The translations under genes and the position numbers were made by a program. A stretch of 6,338 nt of DNA from Pleionea sp041591085 (GTDB lineage: Bacteria; Pseudomonadota; Gammaproteobacteria; Enterobacterales; Kangiellaceae), in contig JBFHSP010000172.1 of assembly GCA_041591085.1 (NCBI GenBank), positions 1-6,338 of the forward strand, read 5' to 3'. Every line of letters begins with the position of its first letter. The stretch's first letter is position 1. The notes under the pieces were generated by a model. The model had not been told where the DNA came from and did no database searches. It saw only the letters and a list, made by a program, of their open reading frames with translations. Below are positions 1 to 6,338 of this stretch, one piece after another.

Positions 1-1805
1 GCATTAGAGCCACCGCCACCGGCATTTTCAACCACTATCGCTACTGCAATCGATGGATTATCAAAAGGGGCATAACCAATATAAAGCGCGTTATCTCGTA
101 ATCGTTCATCAATCGCTTCAGCATCGTATTCTTCATCTTGTGCAATGGTTGCTAATTGCACTGTTCCGGTTTTACCAGCAGAGATATATCCGGCTCCTTT
201 AAAGGCGGTTCGCGCGGTTCCAATCACAGGATTATGATTCACCTCGCGCATCGCTTCTTGAATTCGTTTAAAGTTTCGGCCATCACCTAAATCTATTTGG
301 ATGGGCGCTTTAACTGGCTCGATCATAGCGTCAGGTTCTGATGAACCGACAGATTGCACCATCCGTAATTGATAGCGCACACCTTCATTTGCAATTACAG
401 CCGCAGCGTTGGCAATTTGTAAAGGCGTAGCCAACCAGTATCCTTGCCCAATTCCAGTAATTACGGTTTCCCCTGGAAACCAATGCACACCACGACTGCC
501 TTTTTTCCATGCTCTACTAGGCATCAACCCTGGCACTTCTTCACCCATATCAATACCAGTAAAGTCACCAAAGCCGAATTGCTCCATGGCTTGGGATATT
601 TTATCGATACCTAACCGATAAGCGAGATCATAAAAATAGGTATCGCATGACTCAATAATGGCAAGCCGATAATTAACTCGAGGTCCGTGACCGCCTTTTT
701 TCCAATCGCGATATTTTCGCTCTTCATCATTGGGTAAATAATAAATACCATTATCCTCTACCGCCCAATCGGTCGACACAATACGTGATTGCAATCCAAG
801 CCAAGCTAAATGAGGCTTGATGGTCGAACCTGGCGAGTATTGACCACGTAAAGCGCGATTAAACAGTGGCCTATTTTCATTCAGCAAAAGCTGATAATCG
901 TTTCTGGAAATGCCGGTGACAAATAAATTCGGATCATAACCTGGGTTACTGACTAGGGCTAAAATACCACCTGTTTTTGGATCGATGGCAACAATAGAAC
1001 CCCGTTGGCCTTTTAAAGCTTCAAATGCCTGTTTTTGTAAATTAATATCGAGCGATAAATATAAATCTTGTCCAGGTTCCGGTGCTTCTTTGGAAAGCGT
1101 TCTTAACACGCGTCCCTGTACATCGGTTTCAACTCTTTGCGAACCGATGGTTCCATGTAATATCGATTCATAATATTTTTCGAGTCCAACTTTGCCAATG
1201 TGACGAGTTGCTTTGTAATTTTGCTGATCGATGGTTTGTATCTCGCGATCATTAATTCGACCCACATAACCAAGTGCGTGAGCAAGCATTTCACCGTGAG
1301 GATAATATCGAACCAATCGAGCTTCAATTGATACGCCTGCAAAACGGTGTTTGTTTACCGAAAACAGCGCCACCTGCTCTTCAGTCAGCTTCGATTTAAC
1401 TAAAACTTTTTTGAATTTTTCTCGAGTTCGCGCATTTTCCTGACGAAAATCCGTTAGGTCATCTTCGCTTAAACTGAGTAATTCTTTAAGTTCATTTAAA
1501 GTAGGCTCTAATTCCTTAACCTGTTCAGGAATGAGTTCTAGCGAATAAACCGAACGGTTTTCAGCCAAAATCACCCCATTTCGATCGTAAATAAGACCTC
1601 GATTAGGCGCGATAGGTAACACCCTAATCCGATTATTGTCCGACTCGGTTCGATATTTTTGAAATTGATTAATTTGTAGGTTGGCAACCCAAAACACCAA
1701 TAAAAACATCATCAGCACCACAAAGACAAAGCCAACAGCAATTCGACTTTGATACATGGAGCGTTCTAAGAACTGATTTTTAATGGTGACTCGACGAGAA
1801 AACAT
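1..1805 (-). CDS. mrdA: Penicillin-binding protein 2, peptidoglycan D,D-transpeptidase (3' end missing)
   Basis: This is the transpeptidase of the elongation (Rod) complex, which cross-links peptidoglycan in the side wall and sits in the inner membrane with its bulk in the periplasm. The frame is open from the ATG at 1805 to the window edge, giving 601 codons; E. coli PBP2 has 633 residues, so about 30 are missing. Visible parts: a basic cytoplasmic tail; one membrane anchor at about residues 22-43; the N-terminal PBP dimer region with APNRGLIYDRNG (66-77); and a transpeptidase domain from about 265. The three active-site motifs are intact: STIK (Ser327 nucleophile, Lys330), Ser386-Cys387-Asp388, and Lys545-Thr546-Gly547. 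The start lies 27 bases after the rlmH stop; the only Shine-Dalgarno-like bases (AAGATGGG) are rather far upstream, so translation may depend partly on coupling. mrdB (rodA) usually follows, to the left of the window (inference). Confidence 0.97.
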   Translation of the reverse strand, partial: MFSRRVTIKNQFLERSMYQSRIAVGFVFVVLMMFLLVFWVANLQINQFQKYRTESDNNRIRVLPIAPNRGLIYDRNGVILAENRSVYSLELIPEQVKELEPTLNELKELLSLSEDDLTDFRQENARTREKFKKVLVKSKLTEEQVALFSVNKHRFAGVSIEARLVRYYPHGEMLAHALGYVGRINDREIQTIDQQNYKATRHIGKVGLEKYYESILHGTIGSQRVETDVQGRVLRTLSKEAPEPGQDLYLSLDINLQKQAFEALKGQRGSIVAIDPKTGGILALVSNPGYDPNLFVTGISRNDYQLLLNENRPLFNRALRGQYSPGSTIKPHLAWLGLQSRIVSTDWAVEDNGIYYLPNDEERKYRDWKKGGHGPRVNYRLAIIESCDTYFYDLAYRLGIDKISQAMEQFGFGDFTGIDMGEEVPGLMPSRAWKKGSRGVHWFPGETVITGIGQGYWLATPLQIANAAAVIANEGVRYQLRMVQSVGSSEPDAMIEPVKAPIQIDLGDGRNFKRIQEAMREVNHNPVIGTARTAFKGAGYISAGKTGTVQLATIAQDEEYDAEAIDERLRDNALYIGYAPFDNPSIAVAIVVENAGGGGSN

Positions 1806-1832
1806 ATTAGTGGTCAACCCATCTTAAAACGA

Positions 1833-2303
1833 TCATTCACGATGATAAGGGTGATTAACATTAACTGACCAAGCGCGGTACAAAGCTTCAGCCACCACCA
1901 CTCGCACTAACGGATGCGGTAATGTCAGCGCTGATAATGACCACTTTTGATCCGCTCTTTGACGCAACTCTTGCGTCAGTCCTTCTGGGCCACCCACTAA
2001 TAAAGACACATTTCTTCCGTAAGATTGCCATTTGCTTAACTGCTCGGCTAATTGAGGGGTTGAAAAGGACTTTCCTTCAACATCCAGAGCGACGACCCAA
2101 TCGCCGATGCCAATGGCTTGCTCAACAAGTTGCGCTTCTTTTTGCATAATCCGAGAAATATCAGCATTTTTACCACGCTTAGCTGCAGCAATTTCAATCA
2201 GTTCTAATTGGTTTTCTTTGGGCATTCGCCTAGCGTATTCATGGTACGCCGTTTCAACCCATTGGGGCATCTTATGACCAACCGCAATCAACTTGATGAT
2301 CAT
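1833..2303 (-). CDS. rlmH: 23S rRNA pseudouridine-1915 N3-methyltransferase RlmH
   Basis: RlmH is a small SPOUT-family enzyme that uses S-adenosylmethionine to methylate N3 of pseudouridine 1915 in helix 69 of 23S rRNA, acting as a homodimer on assembled 70S ribosomes. The 156-residue product is almost exactly the family length (155 in E. coli) and closely resembles it throughout. It shows KRGKNADI at 42-49, the cofactor-binding GGPEG at 104-108, SLSALTLPHPLVR at 122-134 (trefoil-knot region), and the invariant C-terminal tail NHPYHRE (150-156), whose Tyr-His-Arg contributes to the active site. The ATG shares its A with the last base of the rsfS TAA stop (TAATG), and no good ribosome binding site is visible, so translation is probably coupled to rsfS. 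The rsfS-rlmH pairing is typical of bacteria, and both proteins act on ribosomes. Confidence 0.98.
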   Translation of the reverse strand: MIIKLIAVGHKMPQWVETAYHEYARRMPKENQLELIEIAAAKRGKNADISRIMQKEAQLVEQAIGIGDWVVALDVEGKSFSTPQLAEQLSKWQSYGRNVSLLVGGPEGLTQELRQRADQKWSLSALTLPHPLVRVVVAEALYRAWSVNVNHPYHRE

Positions 2304-2305
2304 TA
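2301..2305 (-). promoter_or_regulatory. rsfS stop / rlmH start overlap (TAATG)
   Basis: On the minus strand the TAA stop of rsfS (2305-2303) and the ATG start of rlmH (2303-2301) share one base. No Shine-Dalgarno-like sequence is visible in the last codons of rsfS, so rlmH is probably translated by ribosomes that terminate on rsfS and reinitiate. The overlap is seen directly; the coupling is inferred. Confidence 0.75.
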
Positions 2306-2632
2306 GCTAAGATCGGTGCTCCACAATTTTTCGATTTGATAATAATCGCGAATATTGGTTTGCATCACATGAACAATAGCATCACCTAAATCAACCAATA
2401 CCCACTCGCAGGTATCATCCCCTTCTACGCCAATCGGTTGTTTACCCGATTCTTTGTATTTTGCGACAAGCGTTGTAGCGATAGACTTAACATGACGAGA
2501 AGAAGTTCCCGAACAAATGATCATGGTATCGGTAATGGTGGTTTTACCGGTAACGTCGATCACTTTAATCTCTTTAGCTTTCGCTTCTTCAAGTTGATCA
2601 ATAATAAATTCGTTTAATGTTGCGTTTTGCAT
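2303..2632 (-). CDS. rsfS: Ribosome silencing factor RsfS
   Basis: RsfS (YbeB/Iojap family) binds ribosomal protein uL14 on the 50S subunit and blocks joining of the 30S subunit, reducing translation during starvation or stationary phase. The product has 109 residues (105 in E. coli) and consists of the single Iojap-type domain. Typical family stretches are ITDTMIICSGTSSRHVKSIA (33-52), GVEGDD, WVLVDLGDAIVHVM and the terminal YYQIEKLWS, followed by three extra residues (TDL) and a final Ser. The ATG at 2632 is preceded by AAAAGG with six bases between, the clearest ribosome binding site in the window. The gene lies 40 bases after nadD and overlaps rlmH by one base. In E. coli a phosphatase gene (cobC) sits between nadD and rsfS; here it is absent and the two are direct neighbours. 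Confidence 0.97.
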   Translation of the reverse strand: MQNATLNEFIIDQLEEAKAKEIKVIDVTGKTTITDTMIICSGTSSRHVKSIATTLVAKYKESGKQPIGVEGDDTCEWVLVDLGDAIVHVMQTNIRDYYQIEKLWSTDLS

Positions 2633-2638
2633 GACTGG

Positions 2639-2644
2639 CCTTTT
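2639..2644 (-). promoter_or_regulatory. Ribosome binding site of rsfS
   Basis: AAAAGG on the minus strand lies six bases before the rsfS ATG at 2632, a standard Shine-Dalgarno core and spacing. It supports that start and suggests rsfS can be translated independently of nadD, unlike most other genes here, which overlap or nearly touch their upstream neighbour. Confidence 0.7.
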
Positions 2645-2672
2645 AAAGGATTAAAACAATACAGGATCAAAC

Positions 2673-3317
2673 TTATGCCTTAGGTTGATAAAGTTGATGC
2701 TGAAAGATGTATTTTATGACAGATTCCGGCTGTAAAAAACGATTAGACCGTTTTTTCGCCAAATTTTCGCGAATATAGGTCGAAGAAATTTGCAATAATG
2801 GGCAAGCGAGACGAAAAAAAGCCCCTCCGCTTATATTTTCTAATGCTTCTACCGAAGAAACTTCGCGCAAATGTTGGGTTAACTCTTTTGGCAATTCGCT
2901 TTGATGCTCAAGATCTCGCGCAATCACCAATATATTCACCGCCTTTACCAGTGCTTGCCATTGATGCCATGTGTTTAACTCTTTTGCGGCATCATCTCCT
3001 AACACTAAAATGATAGGCGTTTCAGGATACTCACTGCACAATTCTTGAACAGTTAACCAAGTGTAAGAGGGTCCCGCTCTATGCAGTTCGCGCTCATCAA
3101 CCGTCACATAAGTTAAATCAGCGCAAGCTAATTGCAGCATCGCTAAACGATGAGCGGCATTCACTTGTGGCGCTTCTCGATGTGGAGGATCGCCATTGGG
3201 TAAAACTTTAACTTTGGCAGAGGGCAACAACCCATGTATTTGTTCGAGTAATCTTAAATGACCCAAATGAACCGGATCAAAAGTGCCACCAAAAATAACA
3301 ATAGACTGCGACACCAC
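2673..3317 (-). CDS. nadD: Nicotinate-nucleotide adenylyltransferase NadD
   Basis: NadD transfers AMP from ATP to nicotinate mononucleotide, giving deamido-NAD, the step before NAD synthetase in both de novo and Preiss-Handler NAD synthesis. It is cytoplasmic. Numbered from the GTG at 3317, the 214-residue product (213 in E. coli) shows the nucleotidyltransferase signature GGTFDPVHLGH at 10-20, PPHR at 44-47, GPSYT at 82-86, LGDD at 106-109, an NTW at 115-117, and the C-terminal ATP-binding motif ISSTYIR at 177-183. The frame is open further upstream to a TTG at 3365, but those 16 extra residues would overlap holA, do not look like NadD, and precede the normal N-terminus. The chosen GTG overlaps the holA stop by one base (TAGTG). 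A second GTG directly follows (3314) and could be the true start instead. The next gene, rsfS, follows after 40 bases. Confidence 0.96.
   Translation of the reverse strand: MVSQSIVIFGGTFDPVHLGHLRLLEQIHGLLPSAKVKVLPNGDPPHREAPQVNAAHRLAMLQLACADLTYVTVDERELHRAGPSYTWLTVQELCSEYPETPIILVLGDDAAKELNTWHQWQALVKAVNILVIARDLEHQSELPKELTQHLREVSSVEALENISGGAFFRLACPLLQISSTYIRENLAKKRSNRFLQPESVIKYIFQHQLYQPKA
2734..2756. repeat. 8-bp inverted repeat within nadD
   Basis: AAAAAACG (2734-2741) and CGTTTTTT (2749-2756) are perfect complements around a 7-base spacer. They fall in the codons for a Lys-Lys-Arg and Arg-Phe-Leu stretch near the end of nadD. Arm length is near what chance allows in a window of this size, helped by the A and T runs, so no function is claimed. 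Confidence 0.5.
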
Positions 3318-3319
3318 TA
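3315..3319 (-). promoter_or_regulatory. holA stop / nadD start overlap (TAGTG)
   Basis: On the minus strand the TAG stop of holA (3319-3317) shares its last base with a GTG (3317-3315) that begins the NadD-like part of the frame. This arrangement is typical of termination-reinitiation coupling. AAGTGA just upstream is at best a weak Shine-Dalgarno sequence and would suit this GTG or the next one at 3314. The junction is seen directly; its use as the start is inferred. Confidence 0.65.
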
Positions 3320-4336
3320 AATCACTTTTTTCCAAAGTTGCCGACCCGACATAAAGAGTAAGCAAGTTAATAGTTCATCCCACAAGTTGCCTTCTTCTAA
3401 ACCTTTGAGCACTTTATCCAAATGAGCACAACGACTGACTAACATTTTCCACACTCTTGGCGGTACTTTATTAAGCCCTCTTTGCACCGGAGATTGGCGC
3501 GAACTCCAAATACGATATGACGACATAACACTCGATGGATGTTCGCCGTTGGCAATCAATTCCGACATAGCAGCCATTTGACGCGCTTCTCGATAGATAG
3601 AATTCAATAACAATATGGCAGGAACCCCTTCACGTTTAATTCCTTGCAGCATGGTAGGAATTTTTTGCGAGTTACCACTCAGCGCCGTATCAATAATCTC
3701 AAATATATTAAATCGCGCATTTTCCGCTGCCGTTTCGGCAACTTGTTGTTTGGTAATGATTTGATTTGAAAACAATAAAGATAGTCGATCAAGCTCTTGT
3801 TTCGCCGCCAATAAATTGCCTTCACTTTTTTCAATTAAAAGCTGCATCGCTTCTGGCTCAAACTCTAAGCCCGATGCTCTGGCTCGATTAGATAGCCAGC
3901 GTGGAAATTGAGATAAATTAACCGGCCAAACTTGAACCGTCAGTGCTTGTTTTTCTATTTCTTTAATCCATTTCGCTTTCCACTGTTTAGCATCTAGCTT
4001 AGGTAAAGAGACCAATAAAAAGTCTTCTGTTGGATTAGCAAACAATTCAACCAATTCTTTTTGCTGGCTTCGATCGGGCGCTTTATCAAAGCGCAGCTCA
4101 ATTAATTGAGTATCGCTAAATAACGAAAGATTATCGGACTCGGTAAAGATTAGATTAAAATCGAACGATTTATTAACACTAAACAGTTTGCGTTCAACCG
4201 CTCCTTGCTGTTTAGTAAAAGCACGAAGCTGATCTTGCACTTCTTCTACTAACAAAGTTTCATCGCCAGCTATAAAAAACTTTCGATGCTGTTTAATATT
4301 GGCATCAAGCTGCTCAGGATTAATCGGCAAAGTCAT
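3317..4336 (-). CDS. holA: DNA polymerase III subunit delta
   Basis: The delta subunit is part of the clamp loader of the replicative polymerase. It binds the beta sliding clamp and opens the ring so that it can be placed on DNA; it acts with delta', tau/gamma and accessory subunits. The 339-residue product is close to the 343 of E. coli. The N-terminus carries the family pattern PEQLDANI followed by FFIAGDETLLVEE (20-32), the start of the AAA+-like domain, which in delta lacks a working Walker A motif. SEGNLLAAKQELDRLSLL (about 171-188) is the other well-conserved stretch. The rest is the helical collar domain, with the expected bulky C-terminal region WDELLTCLLFMSGRQLW. The ATG at 4336 lies 17 bases inside the end of lptE; the family-like N-terminus supports this start. 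The stop overlaps the likely nadD start by one base. No strong ribosome binding site is visible. Confidence 0.96.
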   Translation of the reverse strand: MTLPINPEQLDANIKQHRKFFIAGDETLLVEEVQDQLRAFTKQQGAVERKLFSVNKSFDFNLIFTESDNLSLFSDTQLIELRFDKAPDRSQQKELVELFANPTEDFLLVSLPKLDAKQWKAKWIKEIEKQALTVQVWPVNLSQFPRWLSNRARASGLEFEPEAMQLLIEKSEGNLLAAKQELDRLSLLFSNQIITKQQVAETAAENARFNIFEIIDTALSGNSQKIPTMLQGIKREGVPAILLLNSIYREARQMAAMSELIANGEHPSSVMSSYRIWSSRQSPVQRGLNKVPPRVWKMLVSRCAHLDKVLKGLEEGNLWDELLTCLLFMSGRQLWKKVI

Positions 4337-4862
4337 CTCGCTTTTTAATGAACTGAACCACTTGCCTTAAAATGTTATCTGCAAGAGTTTGATAGGTTTG
4401 TTCCATTGCTTCTTGCTCAAGCTGATAAGAAGCCACCAGTTCTGAATTAGAAACAGGTAATAAGCGCGTTGTTTTCGCTTGTTTTGATACCATAATTTGA
4501 CCTTGATGCAACAAGTCAAAATCAACCTTGGTTTCTACTTGATATTCAATTGCTTTTCCAGCTTGATCGCGCGTTAAAACAAAACGTTCAACTGCAACGG
4601 GCTGTAAATTAACTTGCCACTTAGCATCAAACAACGACCCAAGTGCTCCCCCGTTTTTTAACCAATGAGTTTCTAAGGCAAGCGCCATATCTTTTGAGCC
4701 GGTTGTTGTAGTAATAGCGATTGTTTGATTACGAGCAGACGGAGTTACAAGCCCGCCTTGGCCTTTTAGCTGAAAGCCACAACCGCTAAACATCAAAAAT
4801 AAAGATAAACAAAAAAGCGAGTGGCCTTTTTTGTTTATCAAAAATGTTTGCTTAAGCATCAT
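4320..4862 (-). CDS. lptE: LPS-assembly lipoprotein LptE
   Basis: LptE is an outer-membrane lipoprotein that plugs the LptD barrel; together they insert lipopolysaccharide into the outer leaflet. From the ATG at 4862 the product has 180 residues (193 in E. coli). It begins with a type II signal peptide: Lys residues at 4, 11 and 12, a hydrophobic core about 15-25, and lipobox Phe-Ser-Gly-Cys with the lipidated Cys28. Phe rather than Leu at -3 is less common. Gly at +2 gives no inner-membrane retention signal. The mature protein starts CGFQLKG, like the CGWHLRD of E. coli, and the remainder fits the LptE fold in length. The frame is also open to a TTG at 4865, and a second ATG sits at 4859; 4862 is preferred but not certain. 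The gene starts 3 bases after the leuS stop and overlaps holA by 17. A long inverted repeat lies in its signal-peptide codons. Confidence 0.93.
   Translation of the reverse strand: MMLKQTFLINKKGHSLFCLSLFLMFSGCGFQLKGQGGLVTPSARNQTIAITTTTGSKDMALALETHWLKNGGALGSLFDAKWQVNLQPVAVERFVLTRDQAGKAIEYQVETKVDFDLLHQGQIMVSKQAKTTRLLPVSNSELVASYQLEQEAMEQTYQTLADNILRQVVQFIKKRDDFAD
4804..4839. repeat. Perfect 14-bp inverted repeat in lptE signal-peptide codons
   Basis: GATAAACAAAAAAG (4804-4817) and its exact complement CTTTTTTGTTTATC (4826-4839) flank the 8-base spacer CGAGTGGC. In the lptE message the stem would begin 23 bases after the A of the ATG at 4862 and span codons 8-20, followed by a U-rich stretch. Only three of the 14 pairs are G-C, so the hairpin is long but weak per pair. 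It is the longest perfect inverted repeat I found in the window. The repeat is seen directly; any regulatory role is inference. Confidence 0.85.
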
Positions 4863-4865
4863 CAA

Positions 4866-6338
4866 TTAAGAAGCAACAATATTAACAAGCTTTCCTGGCA
4901 CCACAATCACTTTTCGTACTGTGACACCGTCTAAGAATCGTTGCACATTATCATCGGCAAGCGCCAGTGCTTCAATGTCGGGCTTGCTCAAATCTTTTGC
5001 CACTTGCAATTTTGCACGCAACTTACCATTAACTTGAATCACCATTTCAATCGTGTCTTGCACTAACGCATCTTTATCAACGCTAGGCCAGTTTGAATCA
5101 ATCACCGCTTCAGAATGCCCCAATGCCGTCCAGAGTTCATGGCAAACATGCGGGGTGATTGGCGATAATAATAACACCACCGTTTCTAACGCTTCTTGCA
5201 TCACCACCAAACTTTGTTCATCACTCCCTTCGAACCGAGAAATATCGTTACACAGCTCCATGACCGCAGCAATAGCAGTATTAAAAGTCAAACGGCGCTC
5301 AATATCGTCCGATACTTTTTGAATGGTTTCGTGAGTTTTTAATCGAAGTGCTTTTTGTTTTTCATTTAAAGCGGCAACGTTTAACTTTAGCGTAGTAAAA
5401 TCAATTTCTGAACTGGTTGAAGCATGATCAAATACGAGCTTCCACACTCGACGTAAAAATTTAAACGCGCCTTGTACGCCATCTTCACGCCACTCTAAGG
5501 TCTGCTCTGGCGGAGAGGCAAACATCGTATATAAGCGAGCGGTATCAGCGCCGTACTCATCAATTAAATGCTGCGGATCAACACCATTATTTTTAGACTT
5601 TGACATTTTTTCCATGCCACCCAAAACGACCGGTTTTCCGGTGGCTTTAAGCGTGGCACTGATCACTTTGCCTTTATCGTCTTTGGTAAGTTCAACATGC
5701 TCAGGCGACACGTAATCTTTACCACCATTGTCGTTGAGCGTATAAAAAGTTTCTGCGAGAACCATGCCTTGGGTCAGTAATCGCTTGGCAGGTTCATCGC
5801 TGGCAACCAATCCGGCATCGCGCATTAATTTATGAAAGAAACGGAAGTATAATAAATGCATGGTGGCATGCTCGATACCACCAATGTATTGATCAACCGG
5901 CAACCAGTAATTGGCTTCTTTTGAATCTAACATGGCGGAGTCACAGTTGGGCGTGGTGTAACGTGCGTAATACCAGCTCGACTCCATAAAAGTATCGAAA
6001 GTATCCGTTTCTCTACGAGCTTTCTGACCATTCACTTCAGTATTTAAAAAAGCTTCATGGGTTAATAGTGGAGACGTCGCACCTTCCATCACCAAATCCG
6101 TAGGTAAAGTGACCGGAAACTCTTCAGCAGGAACCATTTCGCCACTGTCTAATTTAACCATCGGGATGGGGGCTCCCCAATAGCGTTGTCTTGATACGCC
6201 CCAATCTCGTAATCGATAATTGATTTGCTTTTCACCCAAGCCTTTCTCACTTAAGTAATCGCAGATGGCACCGAAGGCCGCTTCAAACTCTAGGCCATCA
6301 AATTGGCCGGAGTTGATTAGACGACCTTTTTCGGTGAA
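4866..6338 (-). CDS. leuS: Leucyl-tRNA synthetase (5' part missing)
   Basis: LeuRS attaches leucine to tRNA-Leu in two ATP-dependent steps and edits mischarged tRNA; it is a cytoplasmic class Ia synthetase. The window holds its last 490 residues and the frame is open through the right edge. Against the usual length of about 860, some 370 residues are missing, including the HIGH motif and most of the CP1 editing domain. Visible in fragment numbering: the return to the catalytic domain with RDWGVSRQRYWGAPIPM (from about residue 42), the conserved TFDTFMESSWYYARYT, the IGGIEHATMHLLYFRFFHKLMRD region, the catalytic loop KMSKS at 244-248 (bases 5595-5609), the helical anticodon-binding domain, and the C-terminal tRNA-binding domain from about 435 with QVNGKLRAK and DGVTVRKVIVVPGKLVNIV. 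All conserved elements expected in this part are present. The stop lies 3 bases before the lptE ATG. Confidence 0.98.
   Translation of the reverse strand, partial: FTEKGRLINSGQFDGLEFEAAFGAICDYLSEKGLGEKQINYRLRDWGVSRQRYWGAPIPMVKLDSGEMVPAEEFPVTLPTDLVMEGATSPLLTHEAFLNTEVNGQKARRETDTFDTFMESSWYYARYTTPNCDSAMLDSKEANYWLPVDQYIGGIEHATMHLLYFRFFHKLMRDAGLVASDEPAKRLLTQGMVLAETFYTLNDNGGKDYVSPEHVELTKDDKGKVISATLKATGKPVVLGGMEKMSKSKNNGVDPQHLIDEYGADTARLYTMFASPPEQTLEWREDGVQGAFKFLRRVWKLVFDHASTSSEIDFTTLKLNVAALNEKQKALRLKTHETIQKVSDDIERRLTFNTAIAAVMELCNDISRFEGSDEQSLVVMQEALETVVLLLSPITPHVCHELWTALGHSEAVIDSNWPSVDKDALVQDTIEMVIQVNGKLRAKLQVAKDLSKPDIEALALADDNVQRFLDGVTVRKVIVVPGKLVNIVAS

Noticed and set aside
409..621. Plus-strand open frame of 70 codons.
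   Set aside because: It is antisense to the transpeptidase domain of mrdA and has no family features.
985..1342. Open frames on the plus strand (985-1173) and in another minus-strand frame (1103-1342).
   Set aside because: Both lie within the well-supported mrdA frame, and their products show no recognisable domains.
1960..1978. 8-bp inverted repeat with a 3-base loop inside rlmH (TGACGCAA / TTGCGTCA).
   Set aside because: With 4^-8 per position and several loop lengths, about one such repeat is expected by chance in 6.3 kb. It encodes an ordinary RlmH segment and has no U run after it.
2639..2649. Small inverted repeat CCTTT-T-AAAGG covering the rsfS ribosome binding site.
   Set aside because: A one-base loop is not possible, leaving at most a four-pair stem that is too weak to mask the site.
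4078..4110. Within holA, a 7-bp hairpin (GCGCTTT / AAAGCGC) directly followed by the 14-base palindrome CTCAATTAATTGAG, which looks like an operator.
   Set aside because: Each has seven matched pairs, expected by chance at about 0.4 or more per window for a given loop length. They lie deep in coding sequence with no promoter-like context.
4827..4832. A6 run in lptE considered as a slippery site for frameshifting or phase variation.
   Set aside because: The phase of the codons (AAA AAA GGC) does not fit the usual -1 slippery heptamer, and six bases is too short for a contingency tract.
5053..5322. Plus-strand open frame of 89 codons antisense to leuS.
   Set aside because: It mirrors conserved LeuRS codons and has no recognisable features. 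The same holds for 1922-2149 (opposite rlmH) and 2798-3013 (opposite nadD).

Overview
The window is one uninterrupted stretch of bacterial housekeeping genes, all read on the minus strand. From the right edge to the left edge the order is leuS (5' part missing), lptE, holA, nadD, rsfS, rlmH and mrdA (3' end missing). This gene order and the close protein resemblance to the E. coli counterparts point to a Gammaproteobacterium. LptE also implies a Gram-negative cell with a lipopolysaccharide outer membrane. Base composition looks moderately A+T-rich by eye (not counted). I cannot name the genus from this window alone.

Layout: leuS occupies 4866-6338 and enters from the right, so its N-terminal half, with the HIGH motif and most of the editing domain, lies outside. 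lptE (4320-4862) starts 3 bases after the leuS stop. holA (3317-4336) overlaps the end of lptE by 17 bases. nadD most likely starts at a GTG (3317) that shares one base with the holA stop. After a 40-base gap with a clear ribosome binding site comes rsfS (2303-2632), whose stop overlaps the rlmH start by one base. rlmH (1833-2303) is followed after 27 bases by mrdA (1-1805), which runs out of the window about 30 residues before its expected C-terminus. No gene-free stretch exceeds 40 bases, and I see no convincing internal promoter or intrinsic terminator, so this looks like a single transcription unit.

The genes serve different parts of growth: charging tRNA-Leu (leuS), LPS delivery to the outer membrane (lptE), loading of the replication clamp (holA), NAD synthesis (nadD), ribosome silencing and 23S rRNA modification (rsfS, rlmH), and lateral-wall peptidoglycan synthesis (mrdA). 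Their shared expression fits growth-rate-linked housekeeping.

I found no previously undescribed system. The most unusual feature is a perfect 14-bp inverted repeat with an 8-base loop, inside the signal-peptide codons of lptE (4804-4839). The other points worth a second look are start-codon choices and gene overlaps.
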